Assembly (NCBI GenBank): GCA_904387375.1
Contig: CAJFLE010000012.1
Coordinates: 1 to 36,906 of the forward strand
DNA length: 36,906 nucleotides
Direction: 5' to 3'
Source of the DNA: Candidatus Protoclostridium gallicola
Lineage (GTDB): Bacteria > Bacillota > Clostridia > Christensenellales > Pumilibacteraceae
Under the pieces are notes generated by a model. It was given only the letters and a program-made list of their open reading frames with translations. It made no database searches and had not been told where the DNA came from. Of the stretch, positions 16,675 to 25,937 are shown piece by piece (within the stretch, counting starts at the first letter, position 1; each line of letters begins with the position of its first letter). The translations under genes and the position numbers were made by a program.

Positions 16675-17177
16675 TATGCGCCTCCTTTGAGCGCCCGCAT
16701 TTCCTCGGTAAGTTGAGCCGCGAGTCTGAAGTCCTCGCGGGCGACGGCCTCGTCGCGCTTGCGGAGCAGCTCGTTGTATTTGGCTTCCTCGGGAGAATAG
16801 AACTCCTTGGGAGATTTGCCCACGTGTTTGACGTCCTTCTGCATTTTGCCGAGCGCGGGATAGATCACGCTCTCGAACGCCTTATAGCAGTCGGGACAGC
16901 CCAGAAACCCCGTTTCGAGATATTCGTCCGAGCCGTATCCGCACGTCGGGCACTTGATCCGCGACTTCTTGACCGGCGCGTCGTACAGAGCCGCGAGCGG
17001 ATTGCCGAAAGCCGAAAACAGATTGCCGAAATCGGGCATCGACGGCTTTATGAACCCGTGCTTCTTTTTGCATTCTTCGCACAGATACCGTTCCGAAGTC
17101 ACTCCGTTTATAACGTTTTTCATATAGTACACGGCGGGTCTTTTGCCGCATTCGTCGCACATTCTCTGCTGAATCAT
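16674..17177 (-). CDS. mcsA: McsA, zinc-binding activator of McsB
   Basis: Partner and activator of McsB. Its 167 residues carry two zinc sites: CDECGK with CEECKKKHG near the N-terminus and CPTCGYGSDE with CPDCYKAFE at about 75-105. A C-terminal UVR-type helix (FRLAAQLTEEMRALK) matches the ClpC/UvrB-interaction motif. The two CXXC pairs are intact. It starts six bases after ctsR. Its place between ctsR and mcsB is the classic order in Bacillota. Confidence 0.96.
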   Translation of the reverse strand: MIQQRMCDECGKRPAVYYMKNVINGVTSERYLCEECKKKHGFIKPSMPDFGNLFSAFGNPLAALYDAPVKKSRIKCPTCGYGSDEYLETGFLGCPDCYKAFESVIYPALGKMQKDVKHVGKSPKEFYSPEEAKYNELLRKRDEAVAREDFRLAAQLTEEMRALKGGA

Positions 17178-17183
17178 CGATTA

Positions 17184-17666
17184 TCACTCTCCTTTATTTT
17201 CTTTGTCGCGCCCTCCGGACAGCAGTCCGGTGGCAAGCGCGCGCATCATTCCGGCGCGCAGAGCATCTTTGGCGACGGCAGGCGCCATCAGCGCCTTGTC
17301 GGCCATTACGGATTCGAGCAGCTTCGCTTCTTTCTTGGTGATTATACCGTCACCGATCATACGGTCGAGATACTGCACCGTTTTGGTATACGACAGTCCG
17401 TCGCTTACGGACAGACTGCGGAGCTCGCTTAAGAATCCGTCTTTATCCTCGTCCAGCCGGACGAGATTTATACAGCCTCCTCCGCCCCGGCGCGATTCGA
17501 TCGCGTAACCTCTCGCAGGAGTGAACCTTGTGGTAAGGACGTAATTGATCTGGCTGGGTGCGCAGGAGAAATAATTGGCAAGTTCGTTTCTGCTTATGCT
17601 GACGATATTGCCGTCCTGCAAAAGCTGAATCAGGAACTGTTCGATCACATCGCTTATATTTGCCAT
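17184..17666 (-). CDS. ctsR: Transcriptional repressor CtsR
   Basis: Repressor of class III heat-shock genes and first gene of the operon. Its 160 residues have a winged helix-turn-helix N-domain (SDVIEQFLIQLL, SRNELANYFSCAPSQINYVL) and the beta-wing ESRRGGGGCINLVRL, whose RGGGG loop is the hallmark heat-sensing tip of CtsR. The C-terminal four-helix dimer domain contains DRMIGDGIITKKEAKLLES. A GGAGGAGGT-type site lies just before the ATG. It should bind the triple-heptad sites at 17737-17760 and 18550-18573. Confidence 0.96.
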   Translation of the reverse strand: MANISDVIEQFLIQLLQDGNIVSISRNELANYFSCAPSQINYVLTTRFTPARGYAIESRRGGGGCINLVRLDEDKDGFLSELRSLSVSDGLSYTKTVQYLDRMIGDGIITKKEAKLLESVMADKALMAPAVAKDALRAGMMRALATGLLSGGRDKENKGE

Positions 17667-17736
17667 TTTTACCTCCTCCTCGAAGACTTTATCTCCGCCG
17701 CGCCGCTCCGGAATACCGGCCGGTGCGCGGCTGATG

Positions 17737-17760
17737 TTTGACTTTCTTTGACCTTTGACC
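17737..17760 (-). promoter_or_regulatory. CtsR operator of ctsR-mcsA-mcsB-clpC
   Basis: Read on the minus strand: GGTCAAA, GGTCAAA, GAA, AGTCAAA. The last two heptads with the three-base spacer fit the CtsR consensus RGTCAAA-NAN-RGTCAAA exactly, and a third heptad abuts it. It lies just downstream of the -10 at 17768-17763, so bound CtsR would block initiation. Confidence 0.93.
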
Positions 17761-17762
17761 TT

Positions 17763-17791
17763 AGTTTAGCACGTGTTATCGCGTTTGTCAA
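17763..17791 (-). promoter_or_regulatory. Sigma-A promoter of ctsR operon
   Basis: On the minus strand TTGACA (17791-17786) and TAAACT (17768-17763) are 17 bases apart, directly upstream of the CtsR operator. Confidence 0.85.
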
Positions 17792-17840
17792 TAGTTTTCA
17801 TACAATTTTTTCAAAAAATTTTTAAGGCAGCATATAAAGG

Positions 17841-17871
17841 AAAACCGGACGCCCGCATTAGTGGCGTCCGG
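17841..17871 (-). terminator. Intrinsic terminator of comEB
   Basis: CCGGACGCC (17845-17853) pairs perfectly with GGCGTCCGG (17863-17871) and is followed on the minus strand by TTTTCCTTTATA. It separates comEB from the ctsR promoter. Confidence 0.85.
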
Positions 17872-17956
17872 CATGGCGATACCGCGTTTTCATATCTTTA
17901 ATAATAATATATATGGATTTCGTATTATGAGTTTTGCCGCGCCGCTGCCCCGCGTT

Positions 17957-18421
17957 TCAGCAGTCTTCGGGCATGCGGTCGATCTGCGTGCCCGCCTCCG
18001 CGAACAGACGCAGCGCGAACTCGTCCGGATAGCCGTGTTTGTACACTACGCGCGAAATACCCGCGTTAATAATGATTTTCGTGCAGATTATGCAGGGCTG
18101 ATGGGTACAGTAAAGGGTTGCGCCCTCGATATTTATGCCCATTTTTGCCGCCTGAGCTATGGCGTTCTGTTCCGCATGCACGGCGTAACAAAGCTCCTGA
18201 CGTGTGCCGCTGGGGATATTCATCTCGCGGCGCAGGCATGTTCCCCTGTCGCGGCAGCTCTCTATCCCGCTCGGCGCGCCGTTATACCCCGTCGTCATTA
18301 TGCGCTTGTTCTTTACGATTACGGCGCCGATGTGGCGGTTTTCCTGATAGCAGCTGCTCCACGACCCTACCGTTTCGGCAAGCTGCATGAATCTTTTGTC
18401 CCATTTATCGAATTTTTCCAT
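17957..18421 (-). CDS. comEB: dCMP deaminase family protein (ComEB-like)
   Basis: Likely converts dCMP to dUMP for thymidylate synthesis; the Bacillus homologue is known as ComEB. Zinc and catalytic motifs are complete: HAEQNAIAQAA (His and catalytic Glu) and HQPCIICTKIIINAG (two Cys ligands), with the additional Cys/His-bearing stretch ESCRDRGTCLRRE typical of dCMP deaminases. The start at 18421 (MEKFDKWDKRFM) is chosen because the -10 box at 18444-18449 lies inside the longer frame beginning at 18460, which therefore cannot be transcribed. That gives 154 residues, normal for the family. The ribosome site (CAGG) is weak. Confidence 0.92.
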   Translation of the reverse strand: MEKFDKWDKRFMQLAETVGSWSSCYQENRHIGAVIVKNKRIMTTGYNGAPSGIESCRDRGTCLRREMNIPSGTRQELCYAVHAEQNAIAQAAKMGINIEGATLYCTHQPCIICTKIIINAGISRVVYKHGYPDEFALRLFAEAGTQIDRMPEDC

Positions 18422-18443
18422 TGCTTTTACCTGCTTTTCGGTA

Positions 18444-18473
18444 ATTATAACAAAAAACATATACCGTTTTCAA
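18444..18473 (-). promoter_or_regulatory. Promoter of comEB
   Basis: On the minus strand TTGAAA (18473-18468) and TATAAT (18449-18444) are 18 bases apart. The start site would be near 18437, about 16 bases before the ATG. Confidence 0.7.
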
Positions 18474-18514
18474 GCATTTCGCAAAAAAATTTACAGTTTT
18501 TATGGGAAAAATCC

Positions 18515-18543
18515 TTGACAACCGGATTTTCGGGTATTATAAT
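18515..18543 (+). promoter_or_regulatory. Consensus sigma-A promoter of groES-groEL
   Basis: TTGACA (18515-18520) and TATAAT (18538-18543), both perfect, are 17 bases apart. It is divergent from the comEB promoter, with the -35 boxes about 40 bases apart. Confidence 0.92.
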
Positions 18544-18549
18544 AGCAAA

Positions 18550-18573
18550 TGTCAAAGGTCAAAGAAAGTCAAA
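18550..18573 (+). promoter_or_regulatory. CtsR operator of groES-groEL
   Basis: TGTCAAA, GGTCAAA, GAA, AGTCAAA starts seven bases after the -10 box. It is identical over 23 bases to the ctsR operator. No CIRCE/HrcA inverted repeat was found here, so CtsR appears to be the main heat-shock control of this chaperonin operon. Confidence 0.92.
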
Positions 18574-18661
18574 TTTATTTCCGACGTATTTCCCGCCGGA
18601 TAACGCTTGACAAAAGACCCGCGCGATATTAAAATGTAAACATCATTTCAGGAGGAATATC

Positions 18662-18946
18662 ATGACAATCAAGCCTTTGTTTGACAGAGTGGTCGTCGAA
18701 CAGATCGACAACGAAGAGACGACGAAGAGCGGCATCGTGCTGCTCGCAAAAGACCAGGAGAAGCCGCAGATGGCGCTCGTGGTCGCCGTAGGCCCCGGCG
18801 GTAACGTCGACGGCAAGGAAGTTAAAATGAACGTGAAGGTCGGAGACAAAGTGCTCTGCTCCAAGTACGCCGGCACCGAATTCAAAGTGGACGGCAAGGA
18901 AGTTACCATACTTCGTCAGAGCGATATCCTCGCTATTGTGGAATAA
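18662..18946 (+). CDS. groES: Co-chaperonin GroES
   Basis: Heptameric lid of the GroEL folding chamber. Its 94 residues, MTIKPLFDRVVVEQIDNEE followed by a mobile loop with TTKSGIVLLAKDQEKPQ and the beta-barrel core VVAVGPGG and GDKVLCSKYAGTE, are standard. AGGAGGAATATC precedes the ATG. It is the first gene of the groESL operon under the CtsR-controlled promoter, 30 bases before groEL. Confidence 0.98.
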   Translation: MTIKPLFDRVVVEQIDNEETTKSGIVLLAKDQEKPQMALVVAVGPGGNVDGKEVKMNVKVGDKVLCSKYAGTEFKVDGKEVTILRQSDILAIVE

Positions 18947-18964
18947 CATTCTTTCATATATTAA

Positions 18965-20602
<1,638 letters not shown>

Positions 20603-20618
20603 GATTAACCCGCATACG

Positions 20619-20653
20619 AAAACCCCTCTTTCCTTACCGGAAGAGGGGTTTTT
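20619..20653 (+). terminator. Bidirectional intrinsic terminator after groEL
   Basis: AAAACCCCTCTT and AAGAGGGGTTTTT form a long stem with CC/GG extension, with T-runs on both strands. It serves groEL and the leftward rng gene from the other side. Confidence 0.92.
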
Positions 20654-20698
20654 GCATACAAAATATACGTTATGTGAGTCCGTCCGGACTGCGGTCTG

Positions 20699-22204
20699 TC
20701 AGGTGAGCAGTTCCCCGCCGCTCGGCACGCCGCCCATACCGCTGACAACGTTATACGCGCCGAAATCCATCTTTTCGTCCGGCACCACGTAAATACGCTT
20801 ATGCGACCAGATGCCGGAGCACTCTTCGGCAAACGCCTTGTGATCGACGAGATGGCGGGCAAGCACCGGGTGCGCATAGATGAGCGCAATGGACACGTTG
20901 TGGTTCATAAAAAGACCTTTGAGCCGGTATTTAATCGCGCGGCTGACATACGCGTCCACGAGCAGGAAGCCGGTTCCGCCGCAGTACGGACACTTGTTCT
21001 GGCTGACCGAGCCCAGCGTCTGCCCCACTTTCTTGCGCGTGATTTCGACCAGGCCGAGCCCGGACATATCCAGCACGCGGGTCTTGACGCGGTCGAAGAA
21101 CAGTTCGTTTTTGAGCGCTTCGACGACGGAAACCTTGTGCTCCTCGTCCGTCATGTCTATGAAGTCGACGACTATGATTCCGCCGATGTTGCGCAGGCGG
21201 AGCTGGCGGGCGATTTCGCGCACGGCCTCGAGATTGGTGCGGTACACGGTATCCTCACGGTTGTCGGTGCCGAGAAATTTGCCTGTATTGACGTCTATCG
21301 CCGTCAGCGCTTCCGTCTTTTCTATCACCAAAAAACCGCCGGAGCGGAGTTCGACGCGCGGATTGTATATCGAACCTATGTCCTCGCCTATGCCGAAATA
21401 GTCGTATATATCCTCTTCGTTGTCGTAGAACTCCACGCTGCCTTTGAAGTACGGGCAGAACATATCCACCATCTGGCGTATATCTTCGCTCATGCGGCGG
21501 TTGTTGCACACAATGCCCTCGATCTTGTCGGACAGCATGTCCCGGATCGTACGGTACAGGATATTGCCCTCGTTATGAATGAGTGCGACTCCGTCCGCTT
21601 CTTCCCACTTCCGCTGTATACGCTCGCCCGCTTTAATCAGGAATTTAGCCTCCTGCACGATCTCGTCCTCGGTTGCCGTCAGGCAATTCGTGCGGGCGAT
21701 GAAGCCGCGGCCCTCGGGCGCGAGCGAACGCAGCAGTTTAGTCAGGCGATCGCGCAGCGTACTGCTCGTTATCTTGCCCGAAACGCCCACGAAATCGAGG
21801 TTGAAAAGATAAACTACGTAATGTCCGGGAATGGAAATATTCGACGACAGCTTGGGACCTTTGAGCTCGGTGCCCTCTTTGATCGCCTGCACCATGACGT
21901 AATCGCCTTCCTTGGCGGTAATCCTGTGCGGCAGCGCGTTCTGTTCGCCGAAAACGGACTTGTGATCGAGCGTTTCGTCGATGTACCAAAAACCGGTACG
22001 GCTCAGCCCTATATCGACGAACGCGCTCTGAAGCCCGTCCACTACGTTCATAACCTTTCCCTTGTATATATTCCCCGAAGTCTGACGCTCGTCGACAGAC
22101 TCGCTGTACAGCTCCGAAAGCCTGCCGTTCTCGATCAGTCCGACCGTAGTATATGAGGCTTCGCTGTCAACAAGAATAATGTTTTTTATTTCATCCGTTT
22201 GCAT
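20699..22204 (-). CDS. rng: Ribonuclease G/E family endoribonuclease
   Basis: Endoribonuclease for rRNA and mRNA processing. Of 501 residues, the N-terminal S1-type RNA-binding region runs from about 38 to 130 (GNIYKGKVMNVVDGLQSAFVDIG), followed by the 5'-sensor/RNase H-like region. Catalytic carboxylates are in LTAIDVNTGKF (about 310) and IIVVDFIDM (about 355), and the zinc-link CPYCGGTGF follows at about 410. The non-catalytic C-terminal scaffold of E. coli RNase E is absent, as in RNase G. It follows the SpoIVFB-like gene by about 50 bases. In many Clostridia rng sits near the min region and rplU; no rplU is seen here. Confidence 0.94.
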   Translation of the reverse strand: MQTDEIKNIILVDSEASYTTVGLIENGRLSELYSESVDERQTSGNIYKGKVMNVVDGLQSAFVDIGLSRTGFWYIDETLDHKSVFGEQNALPHRITAKEGDYVMVQAIKEGTELKGPKLSSNISIPGHYVVYLFNLDFVGVSGKITSSTLRDRLTKLLRSLAPEGRGFIARTNCLTATEDEIVQEAKFLIKAGERIQRKWEEADGVALIHNEGNILYRTIRDMLSDKIEGIVCNNRRMSEDIRQMVDMFCPYFKGSVEFYDNEEDIYDYFGIGEDIGSIYNPRVELRSGGFLVIEKTEALTAIDVNTGKFLGTDNREDTVYRTNLEAVREIARQLRLRNIGGIIVVDFIDMTDEEHKVSVVEALKNELFFDRVKTRVLDMSGLGLVEITRKKVGQTLGSVSQNKCPYCGGTGFLLVDAYVSRAIKYRLKGLFMNHNVSIALIYAHPVLARHLVDHKAFAEECSGIWSHKRIYVVPDEKMDFGAYNVVSGMGGVPSGGELLT

Positions 22205-22253
22205 TTATCCGTTCCGTACGTTCCCGGCGCAATACTTTTCGGCGAATATTATA

Positions 22254-23129
22254 TCATATTCCAAGCGATTTTGCAACCGAAATAGCCTTTTCCGAGGCAG
22301 GAAATTGCGAAATCATGCCGTCAAGCTCGGTTTCCGTGATAACGGCGACGGAATTCATCGCACCGTCCGCCAGCACGAAACGGGTGTAGCAGTCGGCGCG
22401 GAGCTGTTTGTAAAGAAAAAGAAGAGTGGCGTTTTCCTCCACCATTATCTCACGCACGCGCAGTCCGCGCCGCAGTCTTTTTGCGGATGCAGCCATAGAA
22501 TATATCCTTTCGTAGCCGCCTTTGCCCGGCGACAGCGGAAGCGACGCGGCAATGAAAACGCACAGCGTCGCATACGTGAAGTTGGCGCCCGTGACGATGA
22601 GAAAAATACATGCCGCTACGAGCAGCGACCCCACGCTCACACCCACGGCGAATATTATGCGATCGACCGTTTCCGGGCGCAGGCGCAGCGACAGCAGTCC
22701 GTGCAGCACTCTCCCGCCGTCGAGCGGATAAACGGGGAGCAGATTGAGAGCGGCGGTAAAGAAACTCGCCTCGGCGATCAGCTGCGTGGCGCCGTATGTT
22801 TCGGGTACGAACCACCAGACGCCCGCCGCTACTATCCAGCAGAGCAGATTTGCTGCCGGACCCGCCGCGGCTATGATTATCTCATGCCCGGGGCGCAGAC
22901 AGTCGAATTTTCCTCCGATTGCCACGCCGTACGGCATTACGCGCACCGAAGTCAGTTCATAGCCCAGACGCTCGGCGGCGATCGCGTGCGCAAATTCGTG
23001 GATGAGCAGTACCACGGCGTAGGAGATAAGCGTAAAACCGTAGCCGAGCAGCACGAAAGCCACGGCGGCGACTACGGTAAACGGTGATACCGATATCAGA
23101 CGTTTTTTTGTAATTTTCGGTCCTTTCAC
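22254..23129 (-). CDS. SpoIVFB-like site-2 metalloprotease (M50 family)
   Basis: Intramembrane zinc protease of 291 residues. The active site is HEFAH at about 44-48 within a membrane helix, and the second motif NLLPVYPLDGGRVLHG supplies the third ligand Asp. Several further helices follow, and the C-terminal 70 residues (LRVREIMVEENATLLFLY... AVITETELDGMI) look like the single CBS-type domain of SpoIVFB. In Bacillus this enzyme activates pro-sigma-K in the mother cell. The position beside minD/minE matches the Bacillus/Clostridium order, although no spoIVFA is present. The start is taken as GTG at 23129; GAGG lies almost too close, so the exact start is uncertain. Confidence 0.88.
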   Translation of the reverse strand: MKGPKITKKRLISVSPFTVVAAVAFVLLGYGFTLISYAVVLLIHEFAHAIAAERLGYELTSVRVMPYGVAIGGKFDCLRPGHEIIIAAAGPAANLLCWIVAAGVWWFVPETYGATQLIAEASFFTAALNLLPVYPLDGGRVLHGLLSLRLRPETVDRIIFAVGVSVGSLLVAACIFLIVTGANFTYATLCVFIAASLPLSPGKGGYERIYSMAASAKRLRRGLRVREIMVEENATLLFLYKQLRADCYTRFVLADGAMNSVAVITETELDGMISQFPASEKAISVAKSLGI

Positions 23130-23160
23130 ACCTCAAAATATGCTATTTATGTCTGACATA

Positions 23161-23397
23161 TTACCTTAATACGTCTCCGGAATCGTAAATTTCGTCCGCA
23201 GAAAAGGTCACGCCGAACACTACCGCGCCGGTTATTTCGTCTATATCCGCGGTCACGCCGATGTCGCTGCGCAGCGTCATGTAGTTGGAAATCAGTTCTT
23301 TCAGATCGCTTTTCAGCGAAGCTATTACCCCGCCCAGCGCGCCCACGCGCGAGCCGAGCAGATATTTTTTCAGACTGTCGGATATTGCGGCTTTCAT
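23161..23397 (-). CDS. minE: Cell division topological specificity factor MinE
   Basis: Stimulates MinD ATPase and drives Min oscillation. The start at 23397 overlaps the minD stop (ATGA), giving 78 residues; a longer frame upstream lies inside minD and is not real. The N-terminal segment MKAAISDSLKKYLLG resembles the membrane-targeting part, SDLKELISNYMTL the MinD-contact helix, and VTADIDEITGAVVFGVTF the beta-sheet dimer domain. The protein is diverged but of normal length. It is followed after 31 bases by the SpoIVFB-like gene. Confidence 0.85.
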   Translation of the reverse strand: MKAAISDSLKKYLLGSRVGALGGVIASLKSDLKELISNYMTLRSDIGVTADIDEITGAVVFGVTFSADEIYDSGDVLR

Positions 23398-24182
23398 ACT
23401 TTCCTTTTTATCTCCCTTCTTATCCTGCCGAACAGGCCCCTGTATTTTTTCGTCAGGTCGTAAATTTCCGGAGTGCCCGACATTATTCCCCGCGCCAGCG
23501 CGGCGCATGCCGACGAACCTTCGGAAACGCCGGAATTGAACGAATTGCTGAGCAGATTCAGTTCATCCTCGTCGGGAATCATGCCGTACACTTCTGCGCC
23601 TATAAGCCGTTCGATATCGCTGCGGCACAGCATTTCCCCGGAAAGTACGAGATCGCCACGCACGCGGTTCACGACCGTAAAAATGCGGGTGATGCCGCTG
23701 CGGCGCAGCAGATTCATTACCGTTTCCGCGTCGCGCACCGAGCTGATGTGCGGAGTGGTGACGAGTACGGCTTCTTCGCACGAAGCGACGGCGCGCTTAA
23801 AGCCCGCCTCTATTCCCGCCGGACAATCCACGAGCACGTAGTCGAAACTCTGACCCAGGCGGTTAACTATTTCCTTTAAGTTCTGACCGTTGACTTTGGC
23901 GCGGTCGTAGCTGTGCGCCGACGGCATTATGTAAAGTCCGGGCTGGTCGATGTCTTCTATAAGCGCCTGCCGCAGCCGGCACCTGCCTTCTATCGCGTCC
24001 ACGATATCGAACACGATGCGCGAATCTATGCCGAGAACGACGTCGAGGTTGTTCAGCCCTATATCGGCGTCGAGCACGACCGTCCGTTCGCCAGCGGCGG
24101 CGAGACTGCGCCCGAGATTGGCGGTTATCGTCGTCTTTCCGACTCCGCCTTTCCCGCTCGTGATTACGATGGATCTTGCCAT
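23394..24182 (-). CDS. minD: Septum site-determining ATPase MinD
   Basis: Membrane-associated ATPase that positions the division site. Of 262 residues, the deviant Walker A is SGKGGVGKTT (9-18), the switch regions are VVLDADIGLNNLD and VLVDCPAGIE, and the C-terminal amphipathic membrane-targeting helix is FGRIRREIKRKV. Everything needed for ATP cycling is present. No minC lies next to it, unlike the usual minC-minD-minE order. No clear Shine-Dalgarno sequence precedes the ATG at 24182, so initiation may be unusual or leaderless. Confidence 0.96.
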   Translation of the reverse strand: MARSIVITSGKGGVGKTTITANLGRSLAAAGERTVVLDADIGLNNLDVVLGIDSRIVFDIVDAIEGRCRLRQALIEDIDQPGLYIMPSAHSYDRAKVNGQNLKEIVNRLGQSFDYVLVDCPAGIEAGFKRAVASCEEAVLVTTPHISSVRDAETVMNLLRRSGITRIFTVVNRVRGDLVLSGEMLCRSDIERLIGAEVYGMIPDEDELNLLSNSFNSGVSEGSSACAALARGIMSGTPEIYDLTKKYRGLFGRIRREIKRKV

Positions 24183-24235
24183 ATCGGATATTATCTTACT
24201 ATATTATTACGGTCGAAAACCGGAATATATTACGG

Positions 24236-24284
24236 AAAAAACACGAATGGCGGCGAAGCCGTTCAATGCGCTCCGCCGCCGTGT
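24236..24284 (-). terminator. Terminator after the ppx-maf-mreB-like operon
   Basis: On the minus strand a stem of ACAC with GGCGG pairs with CCGCC and GTGT (bulged), followed by six T residues at 24241-24236. It separates the MreB-like gene from minD. Confidence 0.65.
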
Positions 24285-24385
24285 ATTTTCGTCTATTCTG
24301 TTGTGGCTTTGTAAATTCCGGAAAATCCGGCGCTGACGCACGACCCGCCCCTCGACGGAAACGGTGCAAAGGCTCCGATCCGCAA

Positions 24386-25393
24386 TCAGCGCTGGCTGAG
24401 TATCTCGTTGAGCAGCACCGTATTGGACAGCAGTTTGCCGCCGCCGAGCACCGCGGCGTACTCCGCGTCGGGATGCATGGTCACGGGTATGTGCAGGCGG
24501 TCGGACATCAGTTTGTCCAGGCCGAGTATCTTGCTGCCGCCGCCGGTCAGATTCAGCCCGTCGGTGGACAGATCCGCCGCCGTTTCGGGCGGAAGCGCCT
24601 TCACTATGCTTTCGACGGCGTCTGCTATGCGGAGATAGTACGGCATCAGCGCGTCCATTATGTCGGTGGCCTTGACGATGATCGTCGACGGCACGCGCCG
24701 CGAAAGATCGGTTCCCGGCACGGACATCGTGGTGCGGTCGTTGGAATACAGACTGCCGATCTCCTCTTTCACGCGCGCAACGGCGCTCATGCCCACTTTG
24801 AAATTATACTTTCCGAGCAGATAGTCCCGCAATGCGCGGTCCATCATGCCGCCGCCCACATTGATATTGCAGCCTTTGACGATGCCGCCCAGCGATATAG
24901 CCGCAATTTCCGTGATACCGCCGCCTATGTTTGCGACGAGACTGACTTTGTGCGCATGCACGGGCAGATCGACGCCCACCGCGGCGAGCAGTATGTTCTC
25001 TATCATCACGGCGTCGGTTATTCCCACCTTGGAAAACACGTCGTCATAAATGCGGCGCTCCTCAATCGTCAGTCCGGTGGGCACGCCCGCTATGGCGCGC
25101 ACCTTGGGCGCAAACAGTCGAGGTTTAAGCACTTTGCCGAGAAAACGCTGCAGCATATCGCGGCAGGAATCGGGATCGGTCACGAACCCGTCCGTTACGG
25201 GAAAAGAAAGCACCGTTTTTTCCGGAGCTTTCCCCATCATGGCCGCGGCTTCCTCGCCGACCGCCCTGACCTTTCCGAGCTTCGGATCCCCGTTATACGC
25301 CACCTTCGACGGTTCGTACAGCACTATGCCGTTTCCGGGCATATAAATAGCGGTATGAGTTGTTCCTATCACGATGGCAAGCTCTTCGGTCAT
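24386..25393 (-). CDS. Divergent MreB-like actin homologue with altered ATPase site
   Basis: A 335-residue actin-fold protein clearly related to MreB: GNGIVLYEPSKVA, IAGVPTGLTIEERR, NIGGGITEIAAISLGGIV, VKEEIGSL (adenosine pocket) and LNLTGGGSKI are all in place. Yet several near-invariant residues differ. The phosphate-1 Asp of DLGTANT is Val8 (VIGTTHT), the phosphate-2 Asp of DIGGG is Asn155 (NIGGG), the IEEP motif is IENI (second Glu to Asn133), and the GDE of the nucleotide loop is GGM. It may bind nucleotide but hydrolyse poorly, or be a specialised paralogue. The ATG at 25393 has GGGGAGAATTTTAC and overlaps the maf stop (ATGA). No mreC or mreD follows; a terminator and minD do. Confidence 0.85.
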   Translation of the reverse strand: MTEELAIVIGTTHTAIYMPGNGIVLYEPSKVAYNGDPKLGKVRAVGEEAAAMMGKAPEKTVLSFPVTDGFVTDPDSCRDMLQRFLGKVLKPRLFAPKVRAIAGVPTGLTIEERRIYDDVFSKVGITDAVMIENILLAAVGVDLPVHAHKVSLVANIGGGITEIAAISLGGIVKGCNINVGGGMMDRALRDYLLGKYNFKVGMSAVARVKEEIGSLYSNDRTTMSVPGTDLSRRVPSTIIVKATDIMDALMPYYLRIADAVESIVKALPPETAADLSTDGLNLTGGGSKILGLDKLMSDRLHIPVTMHPDAEYAAVLGGGKLLSNTVLLNEILSQR

Positions 25394-25935
25394 GTAAAAT
25401 TCTCCCCGATCAACCTGCCGACCAGCTTTACCGGCAGGCCGAGCACGTTGTCGTAATCTCCTGTAATGTTTTTTATAATCGGCGCAAGCTCGGGATCCTG
25501 AATGCCGTAGCCGCCGGCCTTGTCGAACGGTTTGCCGCTGCGTATGTACGCCGACACGACGGCATCGTCGTACGGCCCGAATTCGACGAGCGTTTCTTCG
25601 CACGCGCGCACGCATTTGCCGCCGCCGATCAGGCATACGCCCGTCAGCACCGAGTGCGTCCGGCCGCACAGCAGAGAAAACATTTCGTACGCTTCTCTTT
25701 CGTTTTTCGGCTTGCCCAGCCGCCGCCCGCAGGCGACGACCATGGTATCCGCGCCAAGCACGAGATCGCCGGACACGGCGCGCGCCTTGCGCTCGGCAAT
25801 GTCGGTCACCGCCGTTTTGTCGTCCTTTTCTTCCGTGTGCTCGTCCGCGTCGGCGGGACGTATCTCCACGTCCATGCCCAGCTTACGCACGAGTTCCCTG
25901 CGCCTCGGCGACGCCGAGGCAAGAGTGAGTATCAT
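25390..25935 (-). CDS. maf: Maf-type nucleoside triphosphate pyrophosphatase
   Basis: House-cleaning pyrophosphatase acting on non-canonical or canonical NTPs; in Bacillus it is linked to septum formation. Its 181 residues contain LASASPRRREL (4-14), the catalytic stretch LVLGADTMV, GKPKNEREAY and GKPFDKAGGYGIQD, all hallmarks of the family. It starts two bases after ppx and overlaps the MreB-like gene. The maf-mreB order is the one in Bacillus, where radC lies between; radC is absent here. Confidence 0.95.
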   Translation of the reverse strand: MILTLASASPRRRELVRKLGMDVEIRPADADEHTEEKDDKTAVTDIAERKARAVSGDLVLGADTMVVACGRRLGKPKNEREAYEMFSLLCGRTHSVLTGVCLIGGGKCVRACEETLVEFGPYDDAVVSAYIRSGKPFDKAGGYGIQDPELAPIIKNITGDYDNVLGLPVKLVGRLIGENFT

Positions 25936-25937
25936 TT

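Noticed and set aside
17761-17800. Possible CIRCE element near TTAGTTTAGCACG
   Set aside because: There is no GAGTGCTAA partner arm; the sequence is the -10 region and spacer of the ctsR promoter.
18422-18460. Upstream start for comEB
   Set aside because: The -10 box at 18444-18449 lies inside this extension.
25394-25669. N-terminal extension of the MreB-like gene
   Set aside because: It overlaps maf in another frame, is Arg-rich with no homology, and the ATG at 25393 has a good ribosome site.
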